Shown here piece by piece: positions 45,901 through 58,101 of a stretch of DNA of 62,000 bases. Every line of letters starts with the position of its first letter. Positions within the stretch are counted from its first letter, which is position 1. The stretch lies in NCBI GenBank assembly GCA_037447655.1, contig JBBHKE010003160.1:1-62000 (forward strand), written 5' to 3'. This stretch comes from Zygnema cylindricum (Eukaryota; Streptophyta; Zygnematophyceae; Zygnematales; Zygnemataceae). The notes below the pieces were generated by a model. The model made no database searches. It saw only the letters and a program-made list of their open reading frames with translations, and was not told the DNA's origin. The position numbers and the translations under genes were made by a program.

Positions 45901-48900
45901 TGAAGTGGAAAGCTTCGAGGAGGTTCAGAGTATTCTTGTGCAGGTGCGATTTCTGAAGCAGCTAACTTCTGGTCCTTAAGCTGTCCATCGGTTGGTCCCT
46001 ACATCATATGGAAAATCTGTTGAGCAAAAGGATAAAATCTCATGCTTTTCAATTCCATGTTACTTTGAGGATCTTAACCACGTGACAATATCGTGATGTG
46101 TCTGATTGTACTTGCTGGTCAAGTTATCGATGTAAATTTCTAAAATTGAGCATAAAATGTAGTACCTCAGAAGAGTCAATTCTTGATACAAAATAAAAGA
46201 AAACAAAAAAAAGTAAAGCTAAACAAAAAAATCATCAAGCTCCCTGCGGAACTGTGGCACGTAAGTTTTAGCCTGTTTACCCATAAGCGAAGTGTTTATG
46301 TGTCATTCGGATTTTCAACTTCATGACTTTCCAACCAACTGAATGTGCCTCGCAGTTTCATTTTTTGAGGGAAGGGCATAAGCGTGAATCTGATAAAATC
46401 TGTGAGGCTGTTTGACAGCTGGAATGCAGTACTGCACCATCATCCTGACAATTAATGTTTGGCACTAATTTCGAGTTCAGTTCACTGGAGGGATGGTCCA
46501 GGTTGTATTAGCCCTTGCAACAGCAGAGAATGCCTGTGCATTTGAACATAGAGATCTCCACTGGTAAGCTAAAGAACACTTAACAAAATATTTTATAACC
46601 ATTCAAATCCATCAAATTACTGACATTTGTCTGGTAGCACTTTGGAGCCAACACCTGGTGTTCTTCATTTATTTCGACTATTGAATCACAAGACTAGCTG
46701 TTGACTTCATCTGTTAGCTGTTGGTGAAAGCATTTGTCATTTAGTCTCTAACGGAAATCAGGATAGTGGTATATACTTAGTCCTGAAATGCAAACATTCA
46801 CAAGCCAGGCAAGTTTACATTTGTGGTTTTGAAACGGCATCACATAGATGAGTTGTCAATGTCATCTCTCTCCTATTGTCAAGAACTGTCGTATATACCT
46901 CTACAGTGACACAACTCTTGCTAATGTCTTATTGTATAGGTTATAAAATAAGCCAGATACTTGCCTTTTCTTTTGGATAGGGGATCCTCTAGCTTCCTTG
47001 CCTGGACTATTTACTTACACCTTCCTTTGGACTTCAAAAAAGAAGCCAGTTTGTGTTTCCTGCAATCCGTTGACGTTAAAGGTGTCATTTTTCTCCTCAG
47101 GGGAAACCTTTTGATCAGCAAAGCTGATGATGATGGGCAAAAGTATCGTTTGAATGGAAAAGACCTTCGCATTAAGACATATGGCCTCAACATTTCCCTG
47201 ATTGACTTCACACTATCACGTTTAGAGGAAGGTGTGTGATCCTTTCCCACGATCGGAATACTTTAATGTTTTTCTGTCTTTAATTATGGATTGGAATGCT
47301 CAAATATTTTTTGGCTGGTTTTTCTGATCGAAATGTTGTTTCTGCAAATTAACCTGTTGTATGTGAGAAACTTGTTTATGATATTCTTCATCCCGTTCAC
47401 CTTGTTATGAACAGCATATTGCATTTTTGTCAAAGAAAATATGAATTCTTGCGATTTCCTCGGAATATTGCAATTGGATTCTGGATAAATTTTATTTCCT
47501 GAGACAATTAGTCATGTAATTACAAACACGTGAGATCCATTTCCCAACTTCGTTCGTTTTTCATTCTTTTTATCTCCAAATTCTGCAGATGCTTCAGATG
47601 ATTTGCGTTCTCTGTTGAGGCCCTGCCTCGTTCACCTCTTTTTATTTTACTTTTGAATGCAGCAAAACTCCAAAAAGCCGGAAAAACTGGAGGACTGACC
47701 AGCTTCAAAAGTGTTGGTTTTGCCCAATTTTCCAGGTTCCCGAGTGCTCTTTTTTGACTTGTCCTCAGATCCTGAAATTTTCATGGGACCAGCACGTGAT
47801 GTCCAGGTACATTGTTTACAACCATAAAACTGGCTCCATTTTTTTCTCGCCTGGAAAAATTCCCGATTGACTAGAATGAAAATTTGATGCACGCACATTC
47901 TCAAGCAAGAACCTACATTTCTTCAAGCTAAAAGGTTAACGTCTTCTTGAAATTGTTGTGCCAGTGTAGAAAAAATGTTTTGTGAAAAAATAAATAAAAT
48001 GTATTAACTTGTTATTCTTGCCTGGCTATTAGGGCATATCTGAGGTGAACTGTAGCTATTTTCACGTAATTTAAGATTTTTTTTTCCAAGGACTTCTGCA
48101 TGTCCAGAAGCCTCTCTCTCCTTTCCTATTCTCTTATTCTCTTCATCTCTCTCTCTCCTCTCTCCTCTCCGTCTCTCTCCTCCTCTCCCTCCTCTCTTCT
48201 TCTCTCTCTCTCTCTCTCTCTCCCTCTCTCTCTCTATCTCTCTCTCTCTCTTCTCTCCTCTCTCCCTCTCCCTCTCTCCTCTCCTTATCCTCTTTCTGTC
48301 CTCTCTCTCCTCTCTCTCTCATCTCTCTCTCTCTCTCTCTCTCACACATACTTTTTTTTTTTTGGCAGTTTGAAACATACAGGAGAATGCGAACAGTCAC
48401 TGGGGGAGAGTGGGAGAAAAGGTGTGCCGACGTTGAATACCCTTTTTTGTGTGAAACTTGACTTGTGAGCAGTAAATTGATTTAAAATTGAGTCTCAAAC
48501 AGAAACCTCCAAAAACAAAAATGTATGGCCATGAAGGCTAGGAATTGGGAATGTAGTTCCTCAATGGAAGCATGAATAATACGGAGAATCTCACCCGGAC
48601 ATGGAATAGTAGGAGAAGAACGAAAATAAATAAGAATTTTTATACTCTTGCACAGATTTGAACACATGCTATACATAAATTTCTATAAGGTTGTTCCTCA
48701 GAGTTTGTAATCTTCGTAGACACATTTTCGTTTCTCCTTACTTGTTTTGTTTTTTGCTTGGATACACTTTTGGCACAGGTTTCCGAAGACAAACAGTTTA
48801 TGGATTCACTACATAACTGATATCCTGTTAAATGCAAAAACAAAATATGTAAGTGGTGTGTATTCTCTTGGACTTTTGGAAATGTGGAGCATTCGCTTGT

Positions 48901-49593
48901 ATAAACAGTTTGACAGTAAATTTTGGATCCGTTATATTGGAGAAATCTATATTAGAGTAGTTCGGAATGCTCTCAGTAATGCCGGTACACCGCTCTTCGT
49001 TTCAGTGTTAAAGTTTTTTTTGACACTTTAAACATCTTTTCTCAGTGCACCCTTGTCAATCGGAGACCGCCAATAGGAAGGTGAGAATCTTTCCTTCCAG
49101 TAGCAACCATCGGATTGACAATCCGTCAAGTGTGCATAAAGAAAAGATGTTTTAAGTGGCAAAAAAAACTTTAACTCTAAAACCGTGAGCGTTGTAGTTA
49201 TGTGAACGATAATTTCTTCTGTTTCAGTGGTTTCCCGCAAGTACCTCATACATTTCAATTATTGAAAACCAGAGGGAATAAAATTATACCATTGTCATGT
49301 AAACTCCCAAGGTCGGTCAAGATAACGCGACCAATAATAGAAAGAAATCATAGCAATAAACTTCACCCGATGGACTCTTGACATCCTTAGTGAGTTATTT
49401 ATCTCTGGAAATTGATGTAAGAGCCACATGGGAGAAGTAATTGTTCACTGACCGTATTGCCTTTTTGCAGTCATGTACAAAGGGAAACAAGTACCAATTG
49501 AGGTCCTTTCGTAAGAGGATTTTGACATACGATTCAGCCACAGCAGCAGTAAACGACGAATTCTTCAAAGATCTTTGGTTGACGGGTCCCTAA
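39999..49593 (+). CDS. haspin: Haspin-type serine/threonine kinase, at least 13 exons
   Basis: Haspin phosphorylates histone H3 Thr3 in mitosis. Exons, in phase throughout: about 39,999-40,385 (end uncertain); 40,598-40,637; 40,842-40,986; 41,301-42,706; 42,935-43,058; 44,001-44,104; 45,161-45,272; 45,851-45,943; 46,481-46,563; 47,101-47,231; 47,736-47,806; 48,369-48,421; 48,779-48,848; 49,471-49,593 (TAA). The first two are less certain; no start codon is fixed. From 40,842 it codes 837 residues. Motifs: Gly loop 'KKLGEGTYGEAFQG', Lys in 'CFKIVPMDGD', Glu in 'EMLSEVLVTKAV', HRD loop 'EHRDLHWGN', and the haspin hallmark 'SLIDFTLSR' in place of DFG. The haspin C-lobe follows ('FFDLSSDPEIF', 'LWIHYITDILL', 'DEFFKDLW'). 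The long N-terminal region is poorly conserved, as in other haspins. Confidence 0.9.
41733..42560 (+). other. Degenerate internal duplication in the haspin N-terminal region
   Basis: Within the large exon, 'STSQYNGLRPQRERRISLQ' (from 41,733) recurs as 'STSQYEGQDPQIDRRFSLQ' (from 42,252), and 'KHVHSTIDVAVSEITTKLER' (about 41,903) recurs as 'KHVDTTIAVPEVGITAERED' (about 42,462). The two units are about 173-186 residues apart. It appears to be an old duplication of roughly 0.5 kb in the non-catalytic part. Confidence 0.65.
48107..48350. repeat. CT microsatellite in a haspin intron
   Basis: About 240 bases of imperfect (CTCT/CTCC)n just upstream of the acceptor at 48,368, where it may act as an extended polypyrimidine tract. 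Open frames read across it are low complexity and not genes. Confidence 0.95.
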
Positions 49594-50839
49594 AGTTTTT
49601 CGCCACTAGTAAGATTTCACGGTGAGGCAATAAATCTGGTGTAGAAGATAAAAGTTGGATTCCCTTTCCAACTCGGAAACTGTATGCAGCTTTTAAAAAT
49701 ATCTTGATAAATTTCCTGATAAAACCGGTAGTAGCCAGTTAAAAATTTGTTTTTTTGCTCTAGGTCGCTCAGAAAATATGACCATATTAAGAAGGCACAA
49801 TAAAGCAGTGAAGCCCCATTGAACCTTTTGGCTAATTTGGAGTGAATTGGAGTGAAACACGTACACAAAAATAAATTTATTCATTTAAATAATCGTTTAC
49901 TTTTTTACTTCATGTTTAGATTGTTTTTTCATTATTTTAAAGTGGAGATTGAGAGGCCTGTGTGGTCTTACACCATTGTCATGGTATCTTGTTCAGCTGG
50001 AGGCCAAAAAGTCCATAGTTATCTTTTGTTCGTGTTTGTTTGTCATGGACATGACAAAGAAACACGAACAAAAGGTAACTGCTGAGCGTAAGTGAGAATA
50101 TGACTCGTCTTTGTGATGTTTGTGATTATGACCATAGGCCATACGTAGAAGATGAGCACAAGAGCTTCATGATTTGAATCGGAGAGATGTTGGGCACTTT
50201 GAAATAACATCATCTTGCTGGGAATATTATTTGGTAATATCAACTTATAGATTCTACGTGCAAAATGTGTGTTCACTAAACTTACAATGACAAAACAAAA
50301 GATTGATGAAGAAGACAATGAAGGTCGGAATAATGTTGCCAAAATAATGATAACATGTTCAAAAAAGAGTAACTAGACATTTTGTGTCAAATCCTACAAA
50401 ATATAACTTTGTTAAATTCCAAAATCTATCCTGACAAGCTTTTTGACTACAGCTGTGAATCTCTACAAATATATAATATTTTGAATTGCTTTTAGATCGT
50501 CATGAAACCTATACATCAATCTCCAGACCTGAAAACTATATTGTTTTTACGTTTAACGTGGTAAAAACATCTCTTCTATGTCTTTTTTCACATAGCTTTA
50601 TTTCACTACCTTGGGAAAAGACACTAATCCCAAGATGATGCAAGAAACCCCAACTAAATAATCGCCCCACCACTTGGCTCACGAGCCAAAACAATCGCAT
50701 CATAATTACCAGCTGAAAATTTGCCCCATCAAAGAAAATATGCTCACCATAGTCTCATACCTTCAGTAATAAACGGCCACTAATCGGATTTTTTTTCTTT
50801 TTAATCCGGTCAGGAAACCTTTGGCCTTTGGCAAAGAAA
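49594..50839. other. Convergent 3' intergenic space, haspin to sideroflexin
   Basis: About 1.25 kb of AT-rich DNA between the two stop codons. AATAAA occurs at 49,278 and at 49,869, and TTTATT-type minus-strand signals are also present, but none can be assigned as a poly(A) site. No open frame with a recognisable product. Confidence 0.5.
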
Positions 50840-53800
50840 CTAAATCCCCTTATTGTAAGTAACTTGCTTTATTGGAAGTCCCTGACTGTCCACAAGATGG
50901 TGAAACTGATCCTCCAAAGAGTCAACATCTGCCTCGGCTTGTTGCTTGAACATCCCAAAAAAAAGTGGCACACACACTTGAATGCTCACACCAATAAGTC
51001 CCATCAACGTGGCGGTTTTAAGCCACGGTCGTTTCAAAAAAATTGGTGAATTTTCAAGCCTGCAAAATCATGCCGACTTATTGTTAAACTAAGCACAAGC
51101 TTACTCCAAAAGTAAAACACAAGAGACCGTTAGCAGTAGAGAAGCATTTCGCGGAGAAACAATCCTCGATATAATATTACTCAAATAGTGAAAAAGTAAA
51201 GGCATAGAAGTACAACATCGACAATAACATTGGTGGATCATACAATTTCACATTGTATTCGATGAAGTTTTAGTTTTTGAGGTTCAAAGTACACCTGTCT
51301 ATAGATTACCATAAACAGGTATAATGCGGAAAAGTACAGAATACATGTACTTCATGAAGTATATAGTGCATCAAGTATCGCGAAACATCTCGTGGATTTC
51401 AATAACGTATTTTTACAATAAACTTCTGTTCTACGATGCGATACACTACAGCCCTGTAGTGTTAGAAAAATATAGTGAGTTTTGCAATACAATGTGTCAC
51501 TCTAATTAGAAGACTATAAAGCATTTTCCGTTAAGATGCAAAATCCACACTCACTTTGCCATTCCCTACTTCTCCCATACACTCTCCTGCCAGATCTCTC
51601 CTTCTCTAAACTCTCGCTTTCTCCCCCCTCTCCTGCCACCTCTCCTCCCACCTCCCCTCTCTCTCTTCTCTCTCTCCCCCTCCCCCTCCCTCCCGTTCCC
51701 TCTCCCTCTCCCTCACCTGTGCAGCAGCAGTGGCGGGCCAATAAGAATGGGCGCGGCGGCGGCAATCCTCCCTCCAATACACGCTCCCACCGCATAGGCA
51801 CCCGCCACTCGACTCTTGCCGAGCTCCTCGCCATCAGGCCCCGACACGCGCACTCCCTCCAGGAACTCGTTTTTGCGCATGATGCCGAGGTTCAGAACGT
51901 CAGCGGCCGCCACGGCGCAGAAAGGGACTAAACGACGGACAATTGGAGCCCTGGAAAAACCGGCAGCGGAGGAGGAGGAGGAGAAGAAGAAGAATGGCAA
52001 AGATTTCACAAAAGAAGAGCATTGTAAGGCCTTGCGTCTTCCGCAATTTGCAGAAAAAAAAAAGGAAAAAGTCTTCTCACAGTTCAGTTCAGTTCAGTTC
52101 AATGCAATGCACCAGTCCAGTTTCTCTTTTTCTCTTTTGATAGGTTTTAAGTTTTTATGCACAAGATAAACCGACACAGGTTTTCAGGCCCACCTACCAT
52201 CTCCTGCCAGGTGGCACTTTGTCGAGCATCGAGTTGAGTCCAACTGCCACGGCCACGGAGCCACCTGTCGCTCCAAGATAGGCTTGAAAAATCTCATAAG
52301 AATCTTCTGAATTTGTCGCATTCCGGTTTGCGTAATAGTGGAGAGAGTTGTAAGTCTGGCCCCCCAAAACAAGTTGTATTCCATTCTTATTTATTTCGAC
52401 AAAAACATTATTTTGGAACACGGGTTATTTCTGCACACATGCAGCGAGAGAATCACAACTAAAGTTTTGCTACAAAAAACAAGTTGCCCAAACAAACTTA
52501 TTTTCTTTTACTTCAATTGCTATTGAAACATTTATATGATATCATACCATACAGAATCATACCTTTACCAATCAAAGAAGAGAACCCCACACTCTCTCTC
52601 TCTCCCCCTCTCACTCTTTTTACTTCAATTGCTATTGAAACATTTATATGATATCACACCATACAGAATCATACCTCCACCAATCAAAGAAGAGAACCCC
52701 ACACTCTCTCTCTCTCCCTCTCTCTCCCTCTCTCCCTCTCTCCCCCTCTCCCCTCTCCCTCTCTCACTCTCTCCCTCCCTCCCTCTCTCCCCCCCCCTTT
52801 CTCACCCTCTCTCCCTATCTCCCTCTCCCTCCATCGCTCTCGATTACCTGATTAAGCCACTGGGCTCCGATGTTTTGAAATCGGCCTCGGGCAGAAATCA
52901 TGAGAGTATCCAGAATAAGGTTACAGGGAACAATAAAAGAAAGTCGTAGGGGAAGAAAAATTTTCTCGCCAGTATCTGTTGCACAGCCGATCCCAAGCCT
53001 GCCCAAAACTAAACTTTCTTTACACTACAAAGCTTTAAAGAAGCAATTCAAATTTTTAAATTTTAATGGGAGCATGAAAAAACGGAAAGAAAAGGAGTTT
53101 GTGTTAAAAAGAAACCATTTTGGTCTTTTGTTGAAAGGAAAAAGAATCACTCTGGTTTTTTGTTGAAATGAAATGAAATTGGAACGCGACTTACAAGTTT
53201 TTGTCTAAATTAGTACACTCAAATAACGAAGCGTCAAAATCACAAATTGTCCTGTTCTTGACTAGTTATTTGTCTTTAATGTGAATTTTCTTGTCCATTT
53301 TCTTCCTTACCAGATGCAAGCTTGTCCAATTTGTCTTTTTCTGGATCCATTTTTGTCCTGTTGTTGTCTTGTTCCCAAGTATTCTTTCTCCGAATTAAAG
53401 TTCCACCTTTTATTCTACTGCTGACCCAACATTGAATAATTCTTGTCCATTAACATTTCACATTGATTGCTTTTTCCTAGTCTTACATTTGTCACATTTT
53501 TATCTCGATTATGAGGAAGTCCAATCTTTCTCTTGTACATGGAAAACACGTAATTGGACAAATTTATCTTTTAGTCACTCACATCCCAATAAATAGTTTA
53601 ACGCATTTTTCACCTATATTGTCTCATTCTTGTCTTATTATCTATCTAAGATGACTTCGTCCCATCCATTAACGCTTAGACATCGCTTCAATTCTAAATT
53701 TTGACTAATCAAAACCTTAACACTTTTCAATTTCTTGTTCCATAAATGTTCTATGCTTGTCCCATTTTCCATTCAGCTTTGTTCTAGGCAGAAACCATTT

Positions 53801-54249
53801 CCCACACCCTCCCATTCTACGCCTCAGAAACGACAGCTAAGTGGCCCTGAAGGAAATACACATTTGATATCCGCTTAAAAATAAACCTCATTGCATACAT
53901 TTGTTGTGGGGTTCCAAGCGTATCTCTACCGTACTTACCACTCTAGTTACAGAATTCAAACGGAGAAAATCCACACTTGCCAATTCCAGGCAAATCCCAC
54001 GTCAGCGTGACGTCCCTTCACGTAAATTCCGTACACTTGTGGTTTTTCGAGCTTACCGGGATGCGTGGTGGCGTTGACGACGCGACAGGCTGTGTGGACG
54101 TCCGCTTCTGCGAGTGATGCGTCTCCGCCAGCTGTCCGCTTCAGAACGTCCTGCGCTCCCGCAATTTGCGCGTCGGTCACGAAGGCCGTACGGATATCCA
54201 TCATGGCGGCAATCCTCCGAACACGAGCCCAATAGCTCCCCTCGTCCAT
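50840..54249 (-). CDS. SFXN: Sideroflexin (mitochondrial inner-membrane carrier), 5 exons, 310 aa
   Basis: Exons on the minus strand: 54,249-54,057; 52,975-52,848; 52,355-52,198; 51,950-51,717; 51,059-50,840 (stop TAG at 50,842-50,840). All have GT-AG borders and the phases fit, giving 310 residues, close to the usual 320 or so. Family motifs in order: 'SYWARVRRIAAMMDIRTAFV', 'HPDTGEKIFLPLRLSF' (split by intron 1), 'AQWLNQTYNSLHYYANRNAT', 'AYLGATGGSVAVAVGLN', 'RRLVPFCAVAAADVLNLGIM', 'RKNEFLEGVRV' and 'FLKRPWLKTATLMGLIGVSI'. Known family role: sideroflexins are multi-pass proteins of the mitochondrial inner membrane, with serine import shown for animal SFXN1; the substrate here is unknown. The Met chosen is the first in frame before the conserved block. 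Confidence 0.93.
51600..51716. repeat. Pyrimidine-rich tract at a sideroflexin splice donor
   Basis: A CT/CCCTC-rich stretch on the plus strand, meaning a GA-rich stretch in the transcript, begins immediately after the donor of exon 4 (51,716). Low complexity; frames across it are not genes. Confidence 0.8.
52505..52728. repeat. 112-bp tandem duplication in sideroflexin intron 2
   Basis: TACTTCAATTGCTATTGAAAC begins at 52,509 and again at 52,621, and the following 100 bases match with only a few changes. Each copy ends in a (CT)n run, and the second expands into a longer CT/CCCTC tract to about 52,835. Confidence 0.9.
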
Positions 54250-54363
54250 CGCGCCGACACTGGGATGGAGGAGGAGGGAGAGGCGGGAAAGGCTGCTGTG
54301 CTACAAAACGACGGCCGAGTACGATAGACGCAATTGCTCCTGGTTTGTTCGTACAGGGCGGTT
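54250..54363. promoter_or_regulatory. Upstream region of sideroflexin
   Basis: GC-rich stretch directly upstream of the chosen start codon, with GGCGGGAA (an E2F-like octamer) at about 54,280. No clear TATA box. The promoter role is inferred only from position. Confidence 0.25.
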
Positions 54364-54550
54364 GTCATCGTCAAATGTCGGTGGTACGTACGCGCAGGCT
54401 GCAGTCCAAAACGTATTTTACTATTTATAATGTGCGGTAAAGTATGGAAACACTACATGGAGCAAGTCATCGTCGAGTGTCGGTGGCACGTACGCGCAGG
54501 CTGCAGCACAAACCGTATTCTACTATTTTTTATGTGCGGTAAAGTATTAA
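54364..54550. repeat. 102-bp diverged tandem duplication
   Basis: GTCATCGTCAAATGTCGGTGG at 54,364 recurs as GTCATCGTCGAGTGTCGGTGG at 54,466, followed by matching ACGTACGCGCAGGCTGCAG and TATGTGCGGTAAAGTAT segments. Two copies, roughly 85-90 percent alike by eye. Confidence 0.85.
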
Positions 54551-56064
54551 AAGTTTAAACTTTAAAACCATAGTTGTTCAAATCGCGCGATTTTTTCCTT
54601 TTTTCCCATTGAAACGTATAACTCGTGACTTTTGAAAAAATCGTAAAAAAACGTGTACTGTAAACTGAAACTGAAATTTTACGGAAACCTGTAAACAAAA
54701 ATTACTGTAACTGTACATTTTTGTACGGATATATACGGAATAAAACGGGAAATATGCGTCGTACTTATTGGTACATGCTGTTCAGTTACTGAACACGGGA
54801 ATACCACGGAAGTTGTATGTTATATAATCGAAAATGTACGGACATTTTTGAAAAGAGACGTTGAACGTCACAATAATTTCGCGCGTTCAGTTTGAAATTT
54901 GTACGGGCGTCTTCTTCATTTTTTTTTGAAAGAAGACGCCATGGAACATTGAAAACGAAACCGCCGGGAAGCCGCTTCCCCATATCCTACACTTCTCCCT
55001 CCCAAGCTTTTTACTATCCTCGTCTCCAGACTTCGACAAAAGCAATCATGCCCAAAAACAGAGGAGAGGAGTGGGAGCACGTGAAGGCTGCAGACGGTGG
55101 GATTCTTCTGGCAAACCGATTATGCATCTGTATTTATTATTAGGCTCGGACAGACGAAATTTCATAAAATTTTACCTTCGTGGCATTCGAACCCGGGTAC
55201 GTCAAGTGCGTAGCGTACCCTAAGGTGACCGATTGGACTACCAGTTGGTGAAAAAGTTCCGATACCAACAAGGAGTGTGATAAAAATATAAAGAGTTTAT
55301 TGTTTTACCGCTCATTTAACGGAAAAAACTTGCAAACTGCGTTATATGTAATAGTTTTTGTTTTTTTATGTACGGAATAGTACAGAAGGAAATTCATTAA
55401 CGATTTTTTGCGATTTGATCAAAAGGTTCAATGCGTTTGTTACGTATAATTCGTCGAGTACGGTACGTTAGCACTAATCGCCGTGAACATCTATGTTTAA
55501 AACCATAGTCGTTCAAAATGCATTTTACGCACGATTGAAACGCTTGTACAATACGTAGAAACCGGAGAGGTCGCTTTGAAAAAATCGTAAAAATCGTTAA
55601 TGAATATATGTCCGTACAATTCCGTACATGTAGAAAAGATTGAACATGTACCACAGTTTGTTCAAGTTTTCATGGCGGCTTCTTTGGAAAAAAATTGAAG
55701 AAGACCGTTCGTACACATTTCAAACTTACCGCACGCAAATAGTGTGACGCTACAACGTCTCTTTTCGAAATTGTCCGTACAAGAACAATAAAATTCCGTA
55801 CATTATCCGTGGAATTTCTGTTCAGATTACCAAACAGAAAGTACTAATACGTGCAACGAATCTTTTCGTCAAATTCCGTACAAACCGTAAAAAACCGCAC
55901 AGTTACCGTAAATCACCGTACAGTTCCCGTAAATTGTCCGTTAAGTTTACTGGACATAAAGTACATCACGTTTTTTTGCAATTTTTTCAAAAGTCACGCA
56001 CAATACGCAAAAACTGGAAAAAATGAAAAAATCGCGCGATTTGAATAACTAGGTTTAAAATACT
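54543..56064. mobile_element. Fold-back (long inverted-repeat) element, about 1.5 kb
   Basis: Left arm: TTCAAATCGCGCGATTTTTT at about 54,577, then a GACTTTTGAAAAAATCG block, a GAAAAGAGACGTTGAACGTC block and an AAGAAGACGCCATGG block to about 54,955. The right arm has these in reverse order and orientation from about 55,670 (CATGGCGGCTTC, AACGTCTCTTTTC) to 56,041 (AAAAAATCGCGCGATTTGAA). A further half copy lies near 55,495-55,600. The arms are about 400 bp and imperfect. No transposase is visible. Long arms of this kind occur in fold-back and Mutator-like non-autonomous elements; the class is not certain. Confidence 0.65.
55178..55243 (-). other. tRNA-like segment inside the fold-back element
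   Basis: On the minus strand: an A-box-like TGGTAGTCCAATCGG, then a perfect 7-bp stem (GGGTACG with CGTACCC) around a 12-base loop, then a B-box-like GGTTCGAATGCC. An ordinary cloverleaf with proper T and acceptor stems does not form by eye, so it is more likely a tRNA-derived SINE-like or LTR-like remnant than a working tRNA gene. Confidence 0.35.
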
Positions 56065-56214
56065 ATATGGAGCTACGTGGACTATACCGTCTGCTTATTC
56101 TATATATGAAAACCGTAAAATACGTAGAAATATGCGTAACATATACCGTACTACGATCTACAGTACTGTACAATACTATACTGTATCGTACAGTACAACA
56201 GTTAGGTGGTACTT

Positions 56215-56600
56215 CTTTTATCAACCAGGTGGTTAAGGATTCGTTGTTGGAGGATCTTTCTCATAGCGACAGTCTCCCTAAGCTGTCGGACGCACCAGTG
56301 GCATTTTCAATCTTGATCCGTTGTTTTGCTGAGCGCCCTTATTATCTTACGCGGACTTTACCACCTATGACTTTTTTTTTGTCTTCCCTTAAAGATTTTG
56401 ACAACAACTTTTGGGTGTGCTTCACCACCTCGTTGGTCATGGGATTTTTGATTGTTCGGAGGTGCCACTCGCTTGTCTACAAGCCAACCTCCCTATTCCC
56501 AGCGACGGTTTAGGTTTGATTTCCGTGGCCAAAGTTGAGCCAGCCGCGCATTTGGGTAGTTGGGCTTTGGTGGTATCGTGCATGTGGCAAAGAAGATGGT
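56215..56600 (+). pseudogene. LINE reverse transcriptase fragment
   Basis: Reads, through at least one frame change, to 'HHLVGHGIFDCSEVPLACLQ' and 'ANLPIPSDGLGLISVAKVEP', then 'AAHLGSWALVVS'. This is the same post-polymerase block as in the LINE copies at 0.5-3 kb (Q-x-x-LP, G-L, A-x-LGSW). It is cut near 56,575 where other sequence begins. Confidence 0.7.
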
Positions 56601-56786
56601 AAACATGCAACACAATCAGCTGCAAAATAAAGAGTAAAGAAATAAGCAAGAAGGTCATGAACATATCAGAAAACAAGTGAAATAAGTTAGTACAAGCAGA
56701 AAGCAATAATTAAGCATATCACAAGATAAAAGAGGTAGGGTGAGGGAGGAAGTTAGGAGGCTCAGTTTATTCCCCCACCCAGCTCT

Positions 56787-56883
56787 TTAGCTTGCCAAAG
56801 AGTTGGCCAATACGACTGGTAACTCTCGGTAGCCGTAACAAAACCAGTGGCCCTCTGAAACTGCTGTTAATGGAGGGACTAAA
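56787..56883 (-). pseudogene. Gypsy polyprotein, last ~30 codons, beyond element F
   Basis: The minus-strand frame reads 'PPLTAVSEGHWFCYGYRELP', then ends 'VVLANSLAS' with TAA at 56,789-56,787. It joins in frame to the segment ending at 61,251 if element F and one copy of its 5-bp target duplication are removed. It supplies the last part of a PHD-finger-like domain (W-x-C). The final Cys expected two residues further on is Tyr. Confidence 0.6.
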
Positions 56884-58065
56884 TGTAATTCTATGGGCTC
56901 CATTGCCACACAGAATTCACAGGTCCAAAGAAGCTTATCTAGATAGTGCCGACTCCAAGTTGATAAAAACCCAAATGACTGACACCCTGAAAGTGAAAAC
57001 CCCAATACAGCTTCACCTCCGTGAAATAATACTTTCTGTGTGCTCAGCTCCACCACAGAAAGCAAAGTTAGAATATGAGTTTTAGACACATTCACCCACT
57101 TTGACTTTCCCTTAGAAATGTAGCCACGCTGGCAAGCAAAAACTCTAACCAACTACACCCCTATGTAGCTTAGACTCCATTGAGTCCACAGCAAAAAGAA
57201 TCACTGAAAATGGTCCCCTGAATGAGTTGTAATTAAATGGCAAAGTTTGCCTATTTATACAGGTGCTCTGTGGAAGAGAGGCGATTACCAACCAAAATTA
57301 TTCTAAGTCCTAAAACCCCTCTCTAAGCCCCCAAGTACTAAGGTACGGACCAATCGTAAGATTGTACCGTACAAGAAAGTACAGGTAACAGCGTACTTTC
57401 TTTACGATCCATGAACGACATCGCCATAATATGATATTTGTCACATCTGGAATTGTATCATCGCGTTTTGGAGATCTCGCGATCCTCTCGGATATTGCCA
57501 CGTGTTATTCAGAGTGGCGGTGTCCGAAAACGCCATGTTGCCCGCTCCAAAATCTCGGCTCGCACCATGACCTTTCGATGAAGACCGACATTTAAAGTTG
57601 GTTGTCTAAATAATTGCACGGTATTTGTTTCACATTTGAAACAAATGCGCGATATCCGTTTCGAGATAATCCGTAGTCCGTACAATACAAGTTGTATCTA
57701 TATTTTACTATCGCGTTAAATGAATTAGTCTAAATGTCTGTTTATATATTTATCGTACCCTATATGTCGTGGCATTGGTCATAGAATACATGATAAAGCT
57801 ATCGGTTATGGATTCTTGACGGACGGCAGGTACCTGGATCAAGTCCTAGGTCCGTCAAGATAATTTTGGTAAACCTACCAAGTACTTCATCTTGTCTCTC
57901 TGTGTGGGCGACATGGGCAGCTATGGCTCTGGCTTCCTCTCCAACCTTCAAAGACTATGACATCTGTGGGGGTTTGGAGAGTGGTGCGAGAGGCAGGCTG
58001 CTTTTGTTGACTTCTTCTTATTGGTTTTCCTTTATTCAGACCTAGAAAATACATATATTTCAACA
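56884..58065 (-). repeat. Element F left LTR (3' LTR)
   Basis: Starts TGTAATTCTATG and ends TTTCAACA. It contains the common core and, at 57,815-57,859, a perfect 10-bp stem (CTTGACGGAC with GTCCGTCAAG) enclosing GGCAGGTA and a B-box-like GGATCAAGTCC. Confidence 0.85.
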
Positions 58066-58101
58066 CTCCCCTTATTTTCTAGTCTACTTTCCTTTCAGCT
58101 A

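Noticed and set aside
48100-48468. Open frame of 122 codons rich in Ser and Leu
   Set aside because: It is a translation of the CT microsatellite inside a haspin intron; the opposite frame gives the matching Arg-Glu repeat.
51536-51931. Plus-strand frame of 131 codons
   Set aside because: It overlaps sideroflexin exon 4 and its GA-rich intron on the other strand; the minus-strand reading has clear family motifs and matched splice phases.
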